Counted from the stretch's first letter, positions 1-14,204 are shown. The stretch: 64,000 nucleotides of DNA from Siphonodentalium dalli (GCA_032622095.1 CP136068.1:11951729-12015728), one strand, 5' to 3'. A program made the numbers and translations. The notes: a model not told the origin generated them from the letters alone.

Positions 1-2875
1 ATAATGGCTTGTATTGTAAATGTTCAGATTATCGGAACACCGCGAAAAGACAGATTATAAAATATAACAGTACTGTTTGTTAACATCTCTCATTTGCTCT
101 AACAGCATCATAGCAATTCAGCAGGATCCAACCGCATCATACCACATTAGCAGGACCAATTGACCAGGAGTGGTATACCCATGCATACAGACAGAGTGTG
201 ATCATAACATTTGCAAAATAAATGCGGTGTCAAACACTGCTCGGTATGAGGACCATTCGACGAGGTGGGGGTCATCCTGATATGATGCCGCTGGACCCTG
301 CTAATTCAGCCATGATGTTGTTGGGGCAAAGATTAGTGTCGCCGTTAACAAAAAAATACCGTAATTGTTTTTTCTCAAATTATGTTTCGGGTATTTTGGC
401 TAATTTGGGTGAGTGGAGGGACATTGCAGTGCATGTATTTAACATTCAAGAAAATATATACATGTATTCTCAATTCAATTCTTTAATCTCAATAAATCAA
501 TACTCATGATATATGAGATATACAAGATTCAAATACAAATATATGACAAAAGCACATTTAACAGGTACATAAATATATTTTATAGTATATGTAATATTAA
601 TGTTAATGCATACATTGAAGGCACATCCACCATTCTCAAATATTATCCAATAAACGGCGATGCACAATTATTGTATATGGACATTACACTATAGTCCCTA
701 AATTTGCATAATTTGTGAATAGTACACTTGACTGAATTTCGCATCTGAAATAGATGTATCCTTTGATAACTTTTTTCCACTACACAAAGAGTCAACCGCA
801 CACAAATCAGTACGTTAAAAGCTCTTGGCGGGTTGCGTTCCAAAATACACCTAATAATATTCGCTTTTGAATTATTCCCGGTATCGAAATAGGTCGATTA
901 CTTGAACAACATTTATATGAACATTACACGAGTGTCACAGAGAGACGCATTGAAGTAAAAAAAAACGTGCATATTCGTACCAAAAACATTCGAATCCCGA
1001 GCAAATATTGCGACTTTAATCTGTATTCAATGATTGATGGCATCTGAAAAGCAATATAAGGCGCGACTTTAAAGGTACGACTGAACTGCGTTAAGACAAC
1101 TACGGGACACTTTGACACCTATGCTTTCTTTTTGTTTAGTCATAAGAATGTGTAGTACCATAAACAGGGCGAAGACAGCTGTAAATTTTCTTCCAATGTT
1201 GCATGAACGGTGCGAAATGTTTGATCCAATGACAAATCGCATTATACGAGGATTTTCATAAATTCACAAGAATATGATAAAACATAGTAGCTTAACAGCA
1301 TCGGAATTCGTCGGGGGGTTGCGACATTGGCATAGTTTGGTGCCAGACATAACAAGAAAACTAAGATGCATGCATCAGGTCACCCATGAACTATTTAGCA
1401 TAGAATGATTCAGTTCGGTTGCAGTTTCACAACGTTACAACTGACATACGATTACACAAGACGAGCCTTGGATGTGGAACTATGTAAGAGTGAATATTAA
1501 TGTTCTAAATCACATGTTTCACATTTAGTGGTAATGGGGTCGTACTTTATTAACACGCAAGTAGTGTAATTAAGTACGGGTAATTAAAAGTAACAAATCG
1601 TTTAGTTTCTATCGTATCAGCTGAAAGGGGTGAGCAGATTGCTGGTGATGAATGTTCTCGTTAGCTGCCAATATATTGTGAATATTTGTCCCGTTACGTT
1701 TATACACTGTAGCATTGGCGGGCCAGAGTGTGTTGACATGTTAATTGTTTGGTTCATTAGTAACAGATCAGCAGGGATTTGTCGTGATAACGTATACGTG
1801 GAAATATGCTACCTAAACGGTTAAATTAACGGTTGATCTATTACACCACCGTGTATAGTCGGTTTAAATAGGTATATTATATAGGGACGTGTGCTCAATT
1901 TTGGTGTGGACCGATGATCGAAAAAAAAATCAGAGGTTAATGTCGGCGGGCGGGAGGGCCATTTTTTCAATAATTTTTAAAGAAATTGAGCAGTTGCAGC
2001 AGCAAAAAAAAAGGGTGTACAATTGGCAAATGATGAGGGGCGGTGTGACGTGTAACTAGGATTGAAATTAGATATGCAATTTGGAGATTATTGGATGAGG
2101 GATGTTATATTAATTATATTAAAGGAACGAGAGGGCTTAGTTGTCGAAAATATTCATATCTGTTCCAAACACCGTAAACAGAAAAATATTAAAACGCATA
2201 CATTTTGGTTCAAATATACGATCACTATCGCTTAAACATCATGCTTACATAAAGACCTACTACATTTTACCTAAACAAGAGTCTGATTGTGTTATAGAAG
2301 GCAGCACAATGCTACTGGCTAATCACACACAAATGGTATAAACGCTCTTTATTATTTCCAAATAAGGAATTGAGCAACAAAGAACGCTCTTTATGTTTAC
2401 CATCATAATATAAAGAAACACCAGGAAAGTAACTTTTATGCTTTGTTTACATAACAATCGTCAAATTTACGACAATAACATACTGTTTATGAGATATTTC
2501 TCATTTGTATATTAACAAAGTCTGTCTATATTTGAATATTTTTTTCGTTTGTAGCGGTTTTTGACAGGTGGAAATATGTTCACAGGATACCCACCAAGGC
2601 CTTCCGTACCTTTACGGTATACTGCAACTTTTTTTCTTTTCAATAGCAGAATACAGAATGCTATTAAGAAGTGACAGAAAACACAGAACATTTTTTTTAA
2701 TTATAAGTATTGAGCAGTAAGAAATATTTGAGTGGAGGAAACCAGTAACGAAAGGCGATATTAACATGATTTCTGTCAGAGAATAATTGTTTACGTTCCA
2801 ATGAATATTAAAATGTACTGAAAACAAACTGCTAATGGGTGCCAGACGTTCATAAACACAAATTATGTATTAATG
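1..2875. other. Unassigned AT-rich sequence
   Basis: No frame in this stretch shows a recognisable domain, and the open frames are under 100 codons. I see no terminal inverted repeats or tandem arrays, only short homopolymer runs (for example near 1920 and 2005). It reads as intergenic or intronic sequence. Confidence 0.5.
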
Positions 2876-2879
2876 GTGT

Positions 2880-3155
2880 AACGACATATTTCGTTCTTTA
2901 ATGTCTCAAAAAAGAGGGGGTGGTGATGTTTGGATCTCTAGTTTAACGACATTTTTCGGTCTTTGTAGTTTAATGACATTTTTCGGTCTTTATAATATCT
3001 CAAGATATAGGGGGTATTTGGATCTCTAGTTTAACGACATTTTTCGGTCTTTATAGTTTAACGACATTTTCGGTCTTTAATATCTCAAGATACAGGGGCC
3101 CTTAGGGGGGTATTTGGATCTCTAGTTTAACGACATTTTTCGGTCTTTGATAGCA
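2880..3155. repeat. Short higher-order tandem repeat
   Basis: A ~29-base subunit, core TTTAACGACATTTTTCGGTC, occurs six times, mostly in pairs. The pairs sit inside a larger unit of about 90-115 bases that also carries 'tatttggatctctag' and 'aatatctcaagata...agggg'. About three large units are visible, with small indels. It is probably a minisatellite or the internal repeat of a transposable element. The sequence straight after it (3250-3300) resembles the Helitron 5' segment seen at 31640. Confidence 0.8.
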
Positions 3156-4740
3156 AAATGGAAGAAGTACATCTTTGGAAAGATGTGGTGGCCCTAAAAA
3201 GGAAAGTTGTTTGGTGGTCTTGAAATACAGTTTTTCTGAACAGTCTTCCTTGATTAAAGTGATGTGAAACACTCCGACAGACACCGGGCAGAGTGATCAA
3301 ATAGAAATTAAGAATAATCTTTCTCAAAGTAGTTATTTGTTACGAATATTAATTCAAATGGATGATACACAACGTCATTCTTATATATTAGTTAAATGCA
3401 ATGACTCTCGATGGCGAAATCATTTTTGTTTAATTATAGCCGATAGTTGCGCCCCGAATCGAGATGTAAATATTTACAATTTGGGGTAGTTCAGACGATG
3501 TTCTCTATGAAGTGGTGTGGTAGATTTCTTTGGAAATTTTCAGTGATGTTAGTAGAATGATAACATTCTCCAGGTTGGCAAAGTGCCTGAGCACTAACTT
3601 ATCAATTTCTCGCACCCGAAAAAGTCCATAACAAATCCATAATATGTCTTTAAGCATATATATAAATCTCCGAAAACAAAAATTATAAAGCATTAAACGA
3701 TTTGCTATATTTCCAGGGCATATATTTCATCTGATTTTGCTTTTTGCTGATATATACTTTTTCAAGAGAATCCAGGGTAATTTGTGAGAATATTTACGAG
3801 AATCTAGATTTGGATTCTCGCCGAAATATAAGCCCAGTGTGCCTGAAGTGTGCCTAAATGGCATAAATTGTACCGTGGTTCCCATGTTCGCCAAAGTGGC
3901 ATAAATTTATTTCAGGATAATCATACTAATAGGCATTCATTTATATCACTGATATCAGGACAAAAAATAGCAATTTCCATTGCATGGAACAGAAAAGAGC
4001 GTTATTGTTTATCGGTGTTGTTTTTGGAAGTGGTGGTAGTTCAATTTTATACGTTTCGACCCCCAATAAGTATTTCCGAACAAATGAATTATTAACAAGC
4101 GTGACATGACATCATTGACGAAGATAATTAACACCGATCTACGAGAAGTAGCCAAATACCTTAAGGTAATTGACAGTCTTTCGGCTGCTATTATCTGATT
4201 ATTGATAATCTCATGTTGGTATCCTGCTTCTCTATAGGAATCAGATTGCATTTCTAGAGTCGGGGAGCGAGTACACCGTGGAATGCTAAAGGTGAAGGTA
4301 ACTGAAGAATGACCTTCACCTGATACATGCGACACGTTATTAAAGGATGACATCCCGTTTATTTGATTTGTACATAATATATAAATGACTAAATTTAGCA
4401 ATCGCAGAAAATGGCAACACGCCAACTACTAGAGTAACACAACAAAGGATTACTGAAATCTCCGATTATACAAATAAACTTCGCAGGTGCGGTGGATATT
4501 TGTAGACCTGATCTTAACCATCGTGTTATCAACACAAAATAGACTATTATTTATCAAATGACATCGCTATCATAAATTAAATAAATGAAACAAGTCAATA
4601 CAAATTTCTCTGTCTGGACTGATAATAGGGATTTTAGGTGAAAATGTCATATTCAAGTACAATGTTTATAGTTAGTCTCATATGAAAGATTATGAATCGC
4701 AGATCACAAAACTTTTTACAGAACAAAAAAATTCCATCTA
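3156..4740. other. Unassigned, with a Helitron-like scrap
   Basis: Around 3253-3300 the text 'ttaaagtgatgtgaaac' matches the sequence just inside the Helitron 5' end at 31603, so a decayed copy is likely. The longest open frame here (minus strand, 4009-4425, 138 codons) has no recognisable domain and I do not call it a gene. Confidence 0.4.
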
Positions 4741-7700
4741 GTTTCCTAGTTATGGTTAATCGAAGGTCGAAAACCCACTGATATTTTTTGTCACGTGGGC
4801 CTCAGTGCATTATGACTAAATAGGCTGAAGAGGAACGGCCCCAAAATGGGTGTTTTTGGGTACTTTTTCGGAATAAATTTTGCTTTAATTTTGCATAACT
4901 TAACAAATATTTGACGGATTATGCTGAAATTTGGTACCATACCTTCGGGATAGATTTTCACATATGTCAAGGTTTTCGCGAACATCACACCATGTGAACT
5001 TGCCTAATTTGCATCTAATTTGCATATTACATATCTAGTTGCCGAGACTAATGAACTGGAAATTTAATGTGAAAGCAAACAAATACCACAATAATGAATG
5101 TAATATGGGTCTATTTCGATGATAAGGGGGCATTTTTGATCTTTAAACAATAATTTGTCCATTATAATACCAAATTTATGTATGAATGAAAGTGTCAATG
5201 ACACTGTAGCTCAACTTGGAAAGGGAATAATTTAATGTATTACAGTCAATGGAGCGATTATGAATGTGGAAAGTTGAACGTCTAATACTAGTTTATAGAC
5301 ATGAAGAGAAAAGTAAAATCCAAGATGGCTGCTGACGGCCATGTCTTCGGCCGAATGACCCCAAAATGATTGTATCCCATCCGCATGTCATCGTTAACAT
5401 CCATGACAAATTTTATGACGATCAGACTAAAGACCGTGGGCTCTTTCACGTTAAAGGTTGACCAAACCTGCCCAACCTGCAGGCAAAATTTCACTGCTAC
5501 ATTTGAAAAATTAACAAAATTATAGGGTGATGGGTACCAATTTTGGCATATTTTGAGTGGCCAACCATTGCTGTGATGATATTGTTTTCCTTATATTTAT
5601 TTGTAGTTATGGGTTTTTCAAAAATGTCCTCATTTAACCTTTAGCTTATGTCTGGTTGATTGTGTGGTGAAAATTTTGAGTGATTTCGTGCATTCAGTTT
5701 GATGATATTTGAATTTAAACGTTATTGAGAAATTCCGTTAAATGATTTACAGAATGTGAATCTAAAATAAAGCATTTCATTAACGCAATTCACAATAGCC
5801 ATGGATCAGGAATATAGTTCAGTTGGACATTTCATGGTATAGAAGATAAATGTTAAAAATCTTTTTCTGTGTATGATCCTATTTAAATTATATTCAATTC
5901 TCCAAAATATGTGCACAGAAATTCCGTTAAAATCTGTCCTCTCCGAGAATCTTTGTCAACTGCTAATACTAATGAAATGAGAAAATCATTTTGTATTGTG
6001 GGTAAACTGTCACTAGTATTGAGGGTGTATAAACTTTAATTGGTGGGCTGAACCATCCTGATTTCGTACAGCAGCTCATTAAATGTTAAAAAAATGTCCT
6101 CTCCGAGAATTCAAGCATAGAACCCAGAGATTTTCTGGAAGACATTGGTTTATATTAAACTATAACCATTCTGTTCATGAAAATGGGGTTTACTTATAAT
6201 ATACTATATTAATATACAGTCTATGCAACATACGGTGTCCAATTTGAGCTACTAATGTGTTATTTCATTCATTTCCTTTGAGGCAATTCATGTCTGCTCA
6301 ACTGCAATAGTCTGAATAAATTGTCATTCTGAAGAATTTCTTGATTATTTATAATCATGTCAGTGATTACATGTGGTTTGATGGAAGTGTTGTTCATAAA
6401 ACATGTGTTTCTCAATAGTTAAATATAAATGTCCTGAATTATCGGAGAGGACATATTTTTTAACAGATTACAGAGTATCTCTACTTACTTGCAATATTAA
6501 AGGAATAATCCATGTGTTATTTATGTTAATTTTCTCAGAGAAAACGACAACAAGACTAAGACATACAAAACTGAAATTAAAGTTGTCTTCTCTAAGTATA
6601 CTATAAGTTGTTACTTTTTAACTGGATAAATTTAGCATTGTAAACAAAGATATTTGTTTATAATATGGAAGTGATATTTAGTACAAGTACATATATTAAA
6701 ATAATCGTATTTTCACAAATATCCGATTATTAACAAGAGGCTGATCATGTTTAACCCATCCCTCGGCGATAGTAAAAAGCTATGATTGGAATCATAATCT
6801 ACAGTTATAATGTTGAATTATAGAGAGTTATATATTTTGTAATGTACTAATATTAGTACAGACAAATGTACATAATAACACAAATTCTCAAATTATTGGA
6901 ATTTGTTGGTCCTTTTGCCAATTTTCATTAGTAGTCTCACTTTGACAAATTGACATTGATAGGCATATAATAATATTGGAATACCCTAGGACCTTCAACC
7001 TGAGATATATGAACAAAGTTCATACCCTGGTAGTCAGCATAGTTCTCAAGAAAATAGTTGAGACCATATAAGTAACAAATGTATTATCTATACAATGTTT
7101 ATACACCATGATATGATGAGGATTCTGCCCCTATGACCCTTATTACACTCAGTACAGTTTATCATAGTTTATATTAAAGACAGTAAGTAGCCCCTAATAG
7201 AATTATTTCACACATCACAATGTTTTGTAATTACCTTGAACGCTAAAATCAATAATATTCAATGTTAATCTTCTGTGCTCATTATGTGGCCCCTAAATTT
7301 CAATCAACCATGACAAGATGAACAACTTGAAAACTATTGTTTATCACAATAATCCATACCAAGTATTAACAATGTTCATCTGCCTTCTTGGACTGGAGAA
7401 ATAGAGTTATCCGACCCTTTAATGCCTCCTGACTAGAACCCCCTGAAGCTCCTGACATGATAAACTGAAGATACTGCTAGCCCCTTTTCCAAATGCTCTA
7501 ATAGCACTCACTAGATTTGTTTCTTTCATAGAAAAGCATTGATTTCTGTTCTTGACATGAAATCCATGACAACCCGATAGCCCTCAATGTTAATCTTCTC
7601 ACCCCATCGGTGTCCCCTAAAATCCACTCAACCGGGGCCGACTTCTCCTGTATTCATAAAGAGCCCTGCAGTTAGAGAAGGTTGACTCTAACACATCAGC

Positions 7701-8435
7701 GACTGATAGTGATACATGTTTTATATCAGTCACTGATTTTGCCTGTAGTACCAACCCAAATTAACAACTCACTACAGGACATGTTTAAATAAAAAAAAAA
7801 ACACCTCAACTCAAGAATAAGGTAAAGGTATTATTCCAGATTCTTATATAAATCATAATCCCCATGTAAAAATGTCATTCTAATTAAAAATCAGTTAGGC
7901 CTAGCCCTAGAAGTAGTACACACTTATCAAGCCACACTCAATGGCACTTGTCAGATGTTGATTTTGTTTCTTCTTAAAAATTTCAATTTACTTTCATTTT
8001 CAACTTGCAATTGAATTGTGCAAAGATTGGGTTAACTTAAATACATTTCTGACTGAAGTTTTACTGCCATTAGCCGATGATTAGGAATGAATAAATACTC
8101 GAGAAAAACAATTAATCAATATCCACCAGCGTCATAGTACACAAACACGCACAGTTGTTAACGTTTCTTCTTATAAATTTGCATTTGTTTACAAACAATG
8201 CCGAGTCACAACGGGGAATTCCCTGCCATTCCAATGTTCGACTCCAACCAAGTTGACCTACTCATTTTCACGCTATAACAGCCGCTGAGCGAAGTTATTT
8301 TAGCTGACAAAACTATTAAACATCGGAATAATAATGGATGCAACCTCATCAACTTATCATTACGCATGCATACAGTGCCTTATTTGCCTAAAATATGACA
8401 GCAGATCATTGCACCGACACAAGAGAATGGAATAA
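4741..8435. other. Unassigned AT-rich sequence
   Basis: The part from about 4780 to 5600 has a slightly different texture, with phrases such as 'ggccccaaaatg' and 'ttttgggtac' that suggest an old transposon, but I found no matching arm or terminus. From 5.6 to 8.4 kb there is only AT-rich sequence with short open frames and no domain. Confidence 0.4.
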
Positions 8436-8439
8436 CAGT

Positions 8440-8830
8440 GATAATAAAAATGGCGACGTCTTCATGAAATTCTATCATTTCTGCGCATGCGCAAGAAAAT
8501 TCCAAATAAGGAGTTGCCATATAAGGAAACTGCAATCTCAATAATTACCAAGCAATTAAAGTCTCTACAAATTTTGTTTCATGATCGAACTGCGGACCTG
8601 ATAATTATCGAAATATGTAGTCGAAATAATTTTTAATTAGTTAATCACATGATTTAGATATCAACACACTCTTAAAGACGCAATACACCGCTATCTAATG
8701 TCGTTATTTAACTGGGTCGGTGTTTGTTGTTCATTGCTTCGTTTTTAGGAAAACCATTGTATCTGTTTTGCGCATGCGCAAGTCACTTTCCATATTTGGA
8801 ATTTCCATATATGGGATTTGTGTTAACCTC
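8440..8830. promoter_or_regulatory. Possible promoter: paired NRF1-type palindromes
   Basis: The 12-base palindrome TGCGCATGCGCA occurs at 8482-8493 and again at 8769-8780. It fits the known NRF1 consensus (YGCGCAYGCGCR), a factor typical of housekeeping promoters. A YY1-like 'aaaatggcgac' lies just upstream near 8447. Both palindromes are followed by similar text (a 'tccaaataagg' or 'tccatatttgg' motif), so the two blocks may be copies of one repeat. No gene start could be recognised nearby, and the same motif also occurs inside the Helitron at about 30755. This is inference from motifs only. Confidence 0.25.
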
Positions 8831-9659
8831 AATACCGATCGATACCGATCAAGCTACAACATATAACCACGCAATTATCTTAGCATAAAAATAAGATATA
8901 TTGTAATTTATGCAACTACGACCCTGGTAACCCTGATAACTAATAAAATATACCGGCCAATTCATTTTAAGATCGTTATTTCACTTTGCTTTAAGCATAA
9001 ATACACTCTTAAACGCACATAAACGACCCATTGGCGTTAAAATTAAATATACTCGGTATTTATTATATTAGTTTTTTATTGCTCAGTATAGAGTTAGACC
9101 CTTGACACCTGTCAATATATTTGGGCTGAATTCATATGATGCGGTATTATTCCTCGAAATAAACAACAAAGCAGTCGTTACTTCGAAATGTCGTTTGGGC
9201 TAACATTTACACAAATCCTTCGCGTGTTCTCCTCAATTGGCACATAGGTTCTCAGTCGACACACAGGTTATCCCAGAAAGTGGTGTGAAATAAACACCCA
9301 AGGTTTGGGTGAAATTAACTATGTGCTGTAATAACTCACCCATCAACGAAGAAGAGCGCCCTTGGGTGATTGGATGTGATTTAATGAGAGGTTTCTGGGA
9401 ACTCATCCGCACCAAAGCAAAACCACCTGTGTGAATATAAAACAAAGATAACGTGATCAACGGTGTTTATGTGTAGTCAATTTCAATTTATTAGTATTCT
9501 GATCATCAAGATAGATATAACAGAAACATATTGCAAAAAATAGATGCAAATATAAATTGTTGCATGGATGCACATGTGGGTATAATGTAGTTGTATACAG
9601 CAATAGTGTCTTGATATTTATATATTTGTGTTCGGCGTTATCAGTTTCGTGTTCGGTTA
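8831..9659. other. Unassigned sequence
   Basis: No convincing coding frame, array or element ends are visible. Short inverted phrases around 9270-9400 (ccagaaa / tttctgg; acccaagg / ccttgggt) suggest an imperfect foldback, too weak to call. Confidence 0.35.
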
Positions 9660-10025
9660 TTGGATATGGATTTGAATGATTGTATAGGAATTAAGCCTCA
9701 AAAGGACTCAGATTGTACTACTTTTAGCGCATTTTGTAAGAATAATGATAATGTTCTCAATGTTTTCTCGTTGTGGGTTCTGAAATGTGTGGCTAATTTC
9801 AATACATTTGGCCTCTTATATAAATATGGCTTAAAAAACGTTTTGCTTAGTTCTCGAAGTTCACTACAGGGTAAAATTATGTGGTATTCGTCACCAATCT
9901 CGGCACTGCATACTGTGCATACTCGTTATTTCAACGTTGTTCCACGAACCTTTCTCTATAGGAAGCATGTGGTTTCTAGTTCGGAATTTGATGAGGCTGT
10001 GGACGATCTGATTATCGCTAAGTGA
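9660..10025 (+). CDS. Uncharacterised 121-codon open frame
   Basis: An uninterrupted frame begins MDMDLNDCIGIKPQ and ends EAVDDLIIAK. It has balanced composition, four cysteines in its N-terminal half, and a moderately hydrophobic stretch around residues 35-55. I recognise no domain, signal peptide or repeat. It lies about 0.9 kb downstream of the possible NRF1-type promoter, which is the only contextual support. In DNA this AT-rich a 121-codon frame can arise by chance or be a transposon remnant, so this is a candidate only. Confidence 0.15.
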   Translation: MDMDLNDCIGIKPQKDSDCTTFSAFCKNNDNVLNVFSLWVLKCVANFNTFGLLYKYGLKNVLLSSRSSLQGKIMWYSSPISALHTVHTRYFNVVPRTFLYRKHVVSSSEFDEAVDDLIIAK

Positions 10026-11513
10026 TATATATTTCCGATTCGAACTTGTTTTTAATAATTCTATAAAACGCGAATTTGTTTGATTTATCAATGGATGTCC
10101 ACCACTCTTGAATGTATAAATCACGCATTTACTGGTTTGCGGAGCGCGTTAGGCGCTGGATACTAGTCACCCTTTGCTTGGTCCAAACATTGCTTATTCC
10201 GAGGTTATTTAGAGTGGCTCGTATCCCAATAATCCACGGATTGTTAAAAACATTATTATCGAACAATGTGTACTAGTTGTAGTATATATGAGCATTAAGG
10301 TTGATCAGTCTACGACAAAGTTACCATGTCTTGGTTACGTGTACCATGCATGCGTGGGGTACTCGTATTCAGGGGCTGCAGTAGAGGTATCTTTATCTTG
10401 GTTTTGTATTAGGCAAATTATATGGGACTTGTAGTAATAATAATATGCAGAATTCTAAGCATGTTCACCCATATTGAAATTGTGAGCTTCGCTCTGTGGA
10501 AATTGGTGTGCTCTGTGGGCGTGACTTTCAGAGTTCAAGCACTCTGAGGGGTCAACGTATACAGCGTACATATATGTTCATATACATGTATGCAACAGTC
10601 GATTCCTGTCGGGCATGCCCTGATCCATCGTAAACTTTGTTTGCCGCCAAACGTCATATGAACGCTGACGTCGATGTTATGGCAATCAAACTCTTTACCT
10701 TAAGGTGTTCGTCAACTTACAATGATAATTTAATATAGACAAAAATGTCGATAGATTGTTCTTAAGGTCACGTGTAAACGATATCGAACTGAAATTTGGT
10801 TTGAGGGGTTCTTCGATGCGCTGAATCCGATTGCCACCGGGTTAATCCGATAGCCCAAAATGTGTCATTGACACCGTGGCTACAGCACGAAGTGGGAGTA
10901 CGCCGCATCGCAGATACTGCGACTGGTTTAGGTCTACATGTATAGAACGGAAACAATTCATTTTCAAATAGTTTTCAGTTTTGTCATCTCCTTTCTCGGA
11001 GATCGTTTATTGTAAACGTTATCCCATTAGAAAATTTGTTTGGTCTCACTGATTACCCCCCCCCCCCTCCATCCCGGATCCTCGCCATAACAACATGCTT
11101 TGTTACCCGCCATGTACTTGGGAGCACTGACACATATGAATGTACATTATTGAAATTGTCAACTTCCCAATAGCTTTCGGGGAAGACCGTTATGAAATGA
11201 ACATCGCGAGTTAATTCCGCGCACAAGACGACATTGAATATGCCACATTGCAGAAGGCGATAACATACCTATATGGCTTATTGGTTTACATTGCATGGTC
11301 CGATATTGACGATTTAACCACCAAAATGATCGTAAATAAATGCTTGACTATCGTTTATGGAACAGAAATCCTATAGGACGATAAGTAGTTACTGAAAATA
11401 TACATAATCGGGAAAGAAAGCACTCGTGACTCAGTGCAACATCGTGCGTGTGGATGGCAAGGATTTATTTCTGTGGTATAATCGGATAACAAAATAGTTG
11501 TTGCCCTTCTTTT
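10026..11513. other. Unassigned sequence
   Basis: Only short open frames are present. There is a poly-C run near 11057. No repeats with a second copy in the window were noticed. Confidence 0.4.
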
Positions 11514-11588
11514 CGGGAGACATCGAGATTTGTCACCCGCTCGGGAGACATTCCGTTCTCGAGCGGGTGACAAATCTCAATGTCTCCC
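11514..11588. repeat. Foldback (inverted repeat), ~29-base arms
   Basis: The arm 'gggagacatcgagatttgtc' with continuation 'acccgctcg' (11515-11543) is matched in reverse complement by 11559-11587, with one mismatch. A ~15-base spacer separates the arms, so a transcript would form a long hairpin. It is probably a small foldback element. Confidence 0.75.
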
Positions 11589-12780
11589 TCGACAGCGGCC
11601 GACAACTGTATAATGTTACCTCACCAGCAAAGTTAATGTATAAAACTACACTGATTAAATTATTTAGATGGCCACGAAAAAAAAAATATTTCACACTATT
11701 GTGTCAATTTGAAGTCCTCGTTGTCATAGCACATTATTTTTTTTGTTTACCCATAATTACCATCTAGTACCGGACGTGAAGTTTCAAAGCAGTTCATGGG
11801 TGGAGCATATACCAGCAATATCGATTCTTTCCAATATTCAATAGTCCAACTAAATATATAGTTAGTGTAAATAATTGTTTTCCCCAGGAGACCGGGCACA
11901 CATATATCGGACCCCCCCCCCCATGATACCTGACACTGAATGAATTAATGACACACACCTTTGACTTATGAAGACTACACCTCATACTTCAGTCAGGATA
12001 TTATTTATTAAAGTTGTCGTCGTCAATTACGCTGTATTGTTAAAGGACAAGACACTTTTTTTGCATTGAACGTTTGAAATCTTCTGTATGTTGCTGTATA
12101 TCGCAAAACAAAAACAAAAATAAATTAATGCCTGTATGTACTGTACTGTACAATAACATGGCCTTTGTTTACAAACAATGCGTACTATACTACATGTTTG
12201 ACAATACCATGCTATATATGCTACATTTATGATTGGTATAAGAACAAAATCTATATTTTAATATTCTTTATGTCTATGTCGACGTTAGTGGATGTAACAG
12301 CAAGTCCCATCTCGACGGCAATCCTTGGCTTTAATTTGGATACTAATTACTCATTACTCGTGTATATGAGCGTTGTTTGATTTGAAGTCCCACTACATTT
12401 TCGAACCCACATATCACATTATAAAAACATATATACCATTTGAAAAATGAAGCTCCAAACCATTGTATTATCAACTTATCCGGCGTGATAACCTGTGAAC
12501 ATGTTGTTTGTGTTGAGGTACGGACATGTTTTTTTCTGTGCTTAAGTTTCATGTTGATTTTAGTGCAAAGTCTAAACTGTTCAATGGAATGGGAATGACT
12601 TTATCTTAGTTTGAATTATGTTGCATTCTGAGACCGAGATGGGGGAAATGTTTCTATGATTTCAGCTATGTCCTATGTCTCTATGCCGTAAATGGGTACA
12701 CTCTGAGACAAAAACGTTCCAAATTGTGATGAATTATAGTACTTGTATATGTTGTATGGCATAGGTTGTTATTAAAACCG
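11589..12780. other. Unassigned sequence
   Basis: No element ends or domains were recognised. A plus-strand frame at 12165-12380 contains GFNLDTNYSLLVY, which faintly recalls an integrin alpha N-terminus; it is treated under rejected observations. Confidence 0.35.
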
Positions 12781-14190
12781 TATATCAAGGCACTATAAAA
12801 AAATGGTAACTCTAAAATGTTGTAAAATATAGAGATCCTGGGGGGCTGGGAACACCACAGAATACAAGGGTAAACCTGTCTTCGGTAACATGGACAAAGG
12901 TGATCATTACCTAGGTACACATTCCGAAGCGCCACTTGGACAATTCCATAGTCAGTAAAATTAAAAACAGGAGCATAATAGAGGTATGCCTGGTGTTTTG
13001 AAATTTGGAAAATATAGGTATACATATGACAGAGTATGCGTACCAGTATCGTAGAATCACGCACTATCATAAATGAACTAGTTATACGTAGAGTATTAAA
13101 ATATTCTTAAGTTTCATGATTGTCCCATACCGGTAGTTTCAGTAAAACATGGGAGCGTGGTACATAGTTAGGTGTTACAAATTTAGAAATTAGGAACGTA
13201 AGCATAGGCCGCGAGTTTTCGAAAGGGTTAATTTTGAAATTTATAGTTATGTACATGAGTAAGCAGTTGTGGAATGTAAGTGTAGGTGTAAGTCTGAAGT
13301 AAAATGCTAAATTTCACTGGGATCGTCGTCAGTTATGTACCTGGTGATGGAGTGTTTAAACAACAGACCACCGCTTTTCGACACTTTTCGACAAAAATGG
13401 TAACTCTAAAATGAAATGGGCCTTTAAAATAATTTAATTTGAATCGTGTTCTCGTCAATTGAACAAATGTTTTTATGTGTAACTTGTAAGTAAGTGGGTG
13501 TCAGACCAGGTAACACGAGTTCCAGGGTAAGCAACACCAAACCTAGCACACCAGAATGACAGAAAACAAGTCAAAGTGAAGCACTGGCAGGTAGACCATA
13601 AATGGCCTATTTGTTAGTCAACATAGGTTTTAGTAAGAAAGAAAAACGCCTCAAACATATTCGTCATTTTACCCACATAATATTGGCGGAGCAAAAATGT
13701 AATGGATGTCAAGAACAAGAGGAGAGTGTCTGCAAAGTATATGAAAGAAAGGGGATATATTAGGGTCAGGGTCCCAATCACATGCAGATACTGTGTTCCT
13801 CGTGTTCTTGGCATAAATTTTGAGTCGGAGAGCAAAGTCACGGAGCGGCTGGAAATATTTTGAAAAGTAATTAAGAACGTACAGATCGAAAGAGGGTAAT
13901 TAAAATCAAAGATGCCTAAGAATTTGTAATTTAAGGGAAAAGGTAATACTTTAAAATTTTACAAGACCAAAGAGGTAAAGTTTTGAAAAGTCAAAAGAAA
14001 GTTACAACCAATAGGATCTTCCTCAGTTGCAAGTCGCTAACCTGTGCCATATTAAGCATATGAACACAAACTTTTCGGCCTTTACTCGCAAAACCGTATA
14101 TCAAGGCACTATAAAAAAATGGTAACTCTAAAATGAAATGGGCCCTTAACATAATTTAATTTGAATCGTGTTCTCGTCAATTGAACAAAT
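12778..14190. repeat. Dispersed repeat block, three related segments
   Basis: The phrase 'aaaatggtaactctaaaatg' occurs at about 12800, 13394 and 14117. The latter two copies continue with the same ~70 bases (aaatgggcc..., ...aatttaatttgaatcgtg, ...ttgaacaaatgttttt). The first and third share the preceding 'atatcaaggcactataaaa'. These are partial direct copies of one repeat family, and no coding capacity is evident. Confidence 0.7.
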
Positions 14191-14204
14191 GTTTTTTTTA
14201 TTAT

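Noticed and set aside
4009-4425. 138-codon minus-strand frame
   Set aside because: No recognisable domain, unremarkable composition, and overlapped by an equally open plus-strand frame; length is within chance expectation for 64 kb.
12165-12960. Integrin-like scraps on the plus strand (GFNLDTNYSLLVY at about 12330; GDHYLGTHSEAPLGQF at about 12920)
   Set aside because: Short matches only, no LLVGAPK-type exon between them, no convincing splice sites, and the opposite strand to the good integrin exon. Probably chance.
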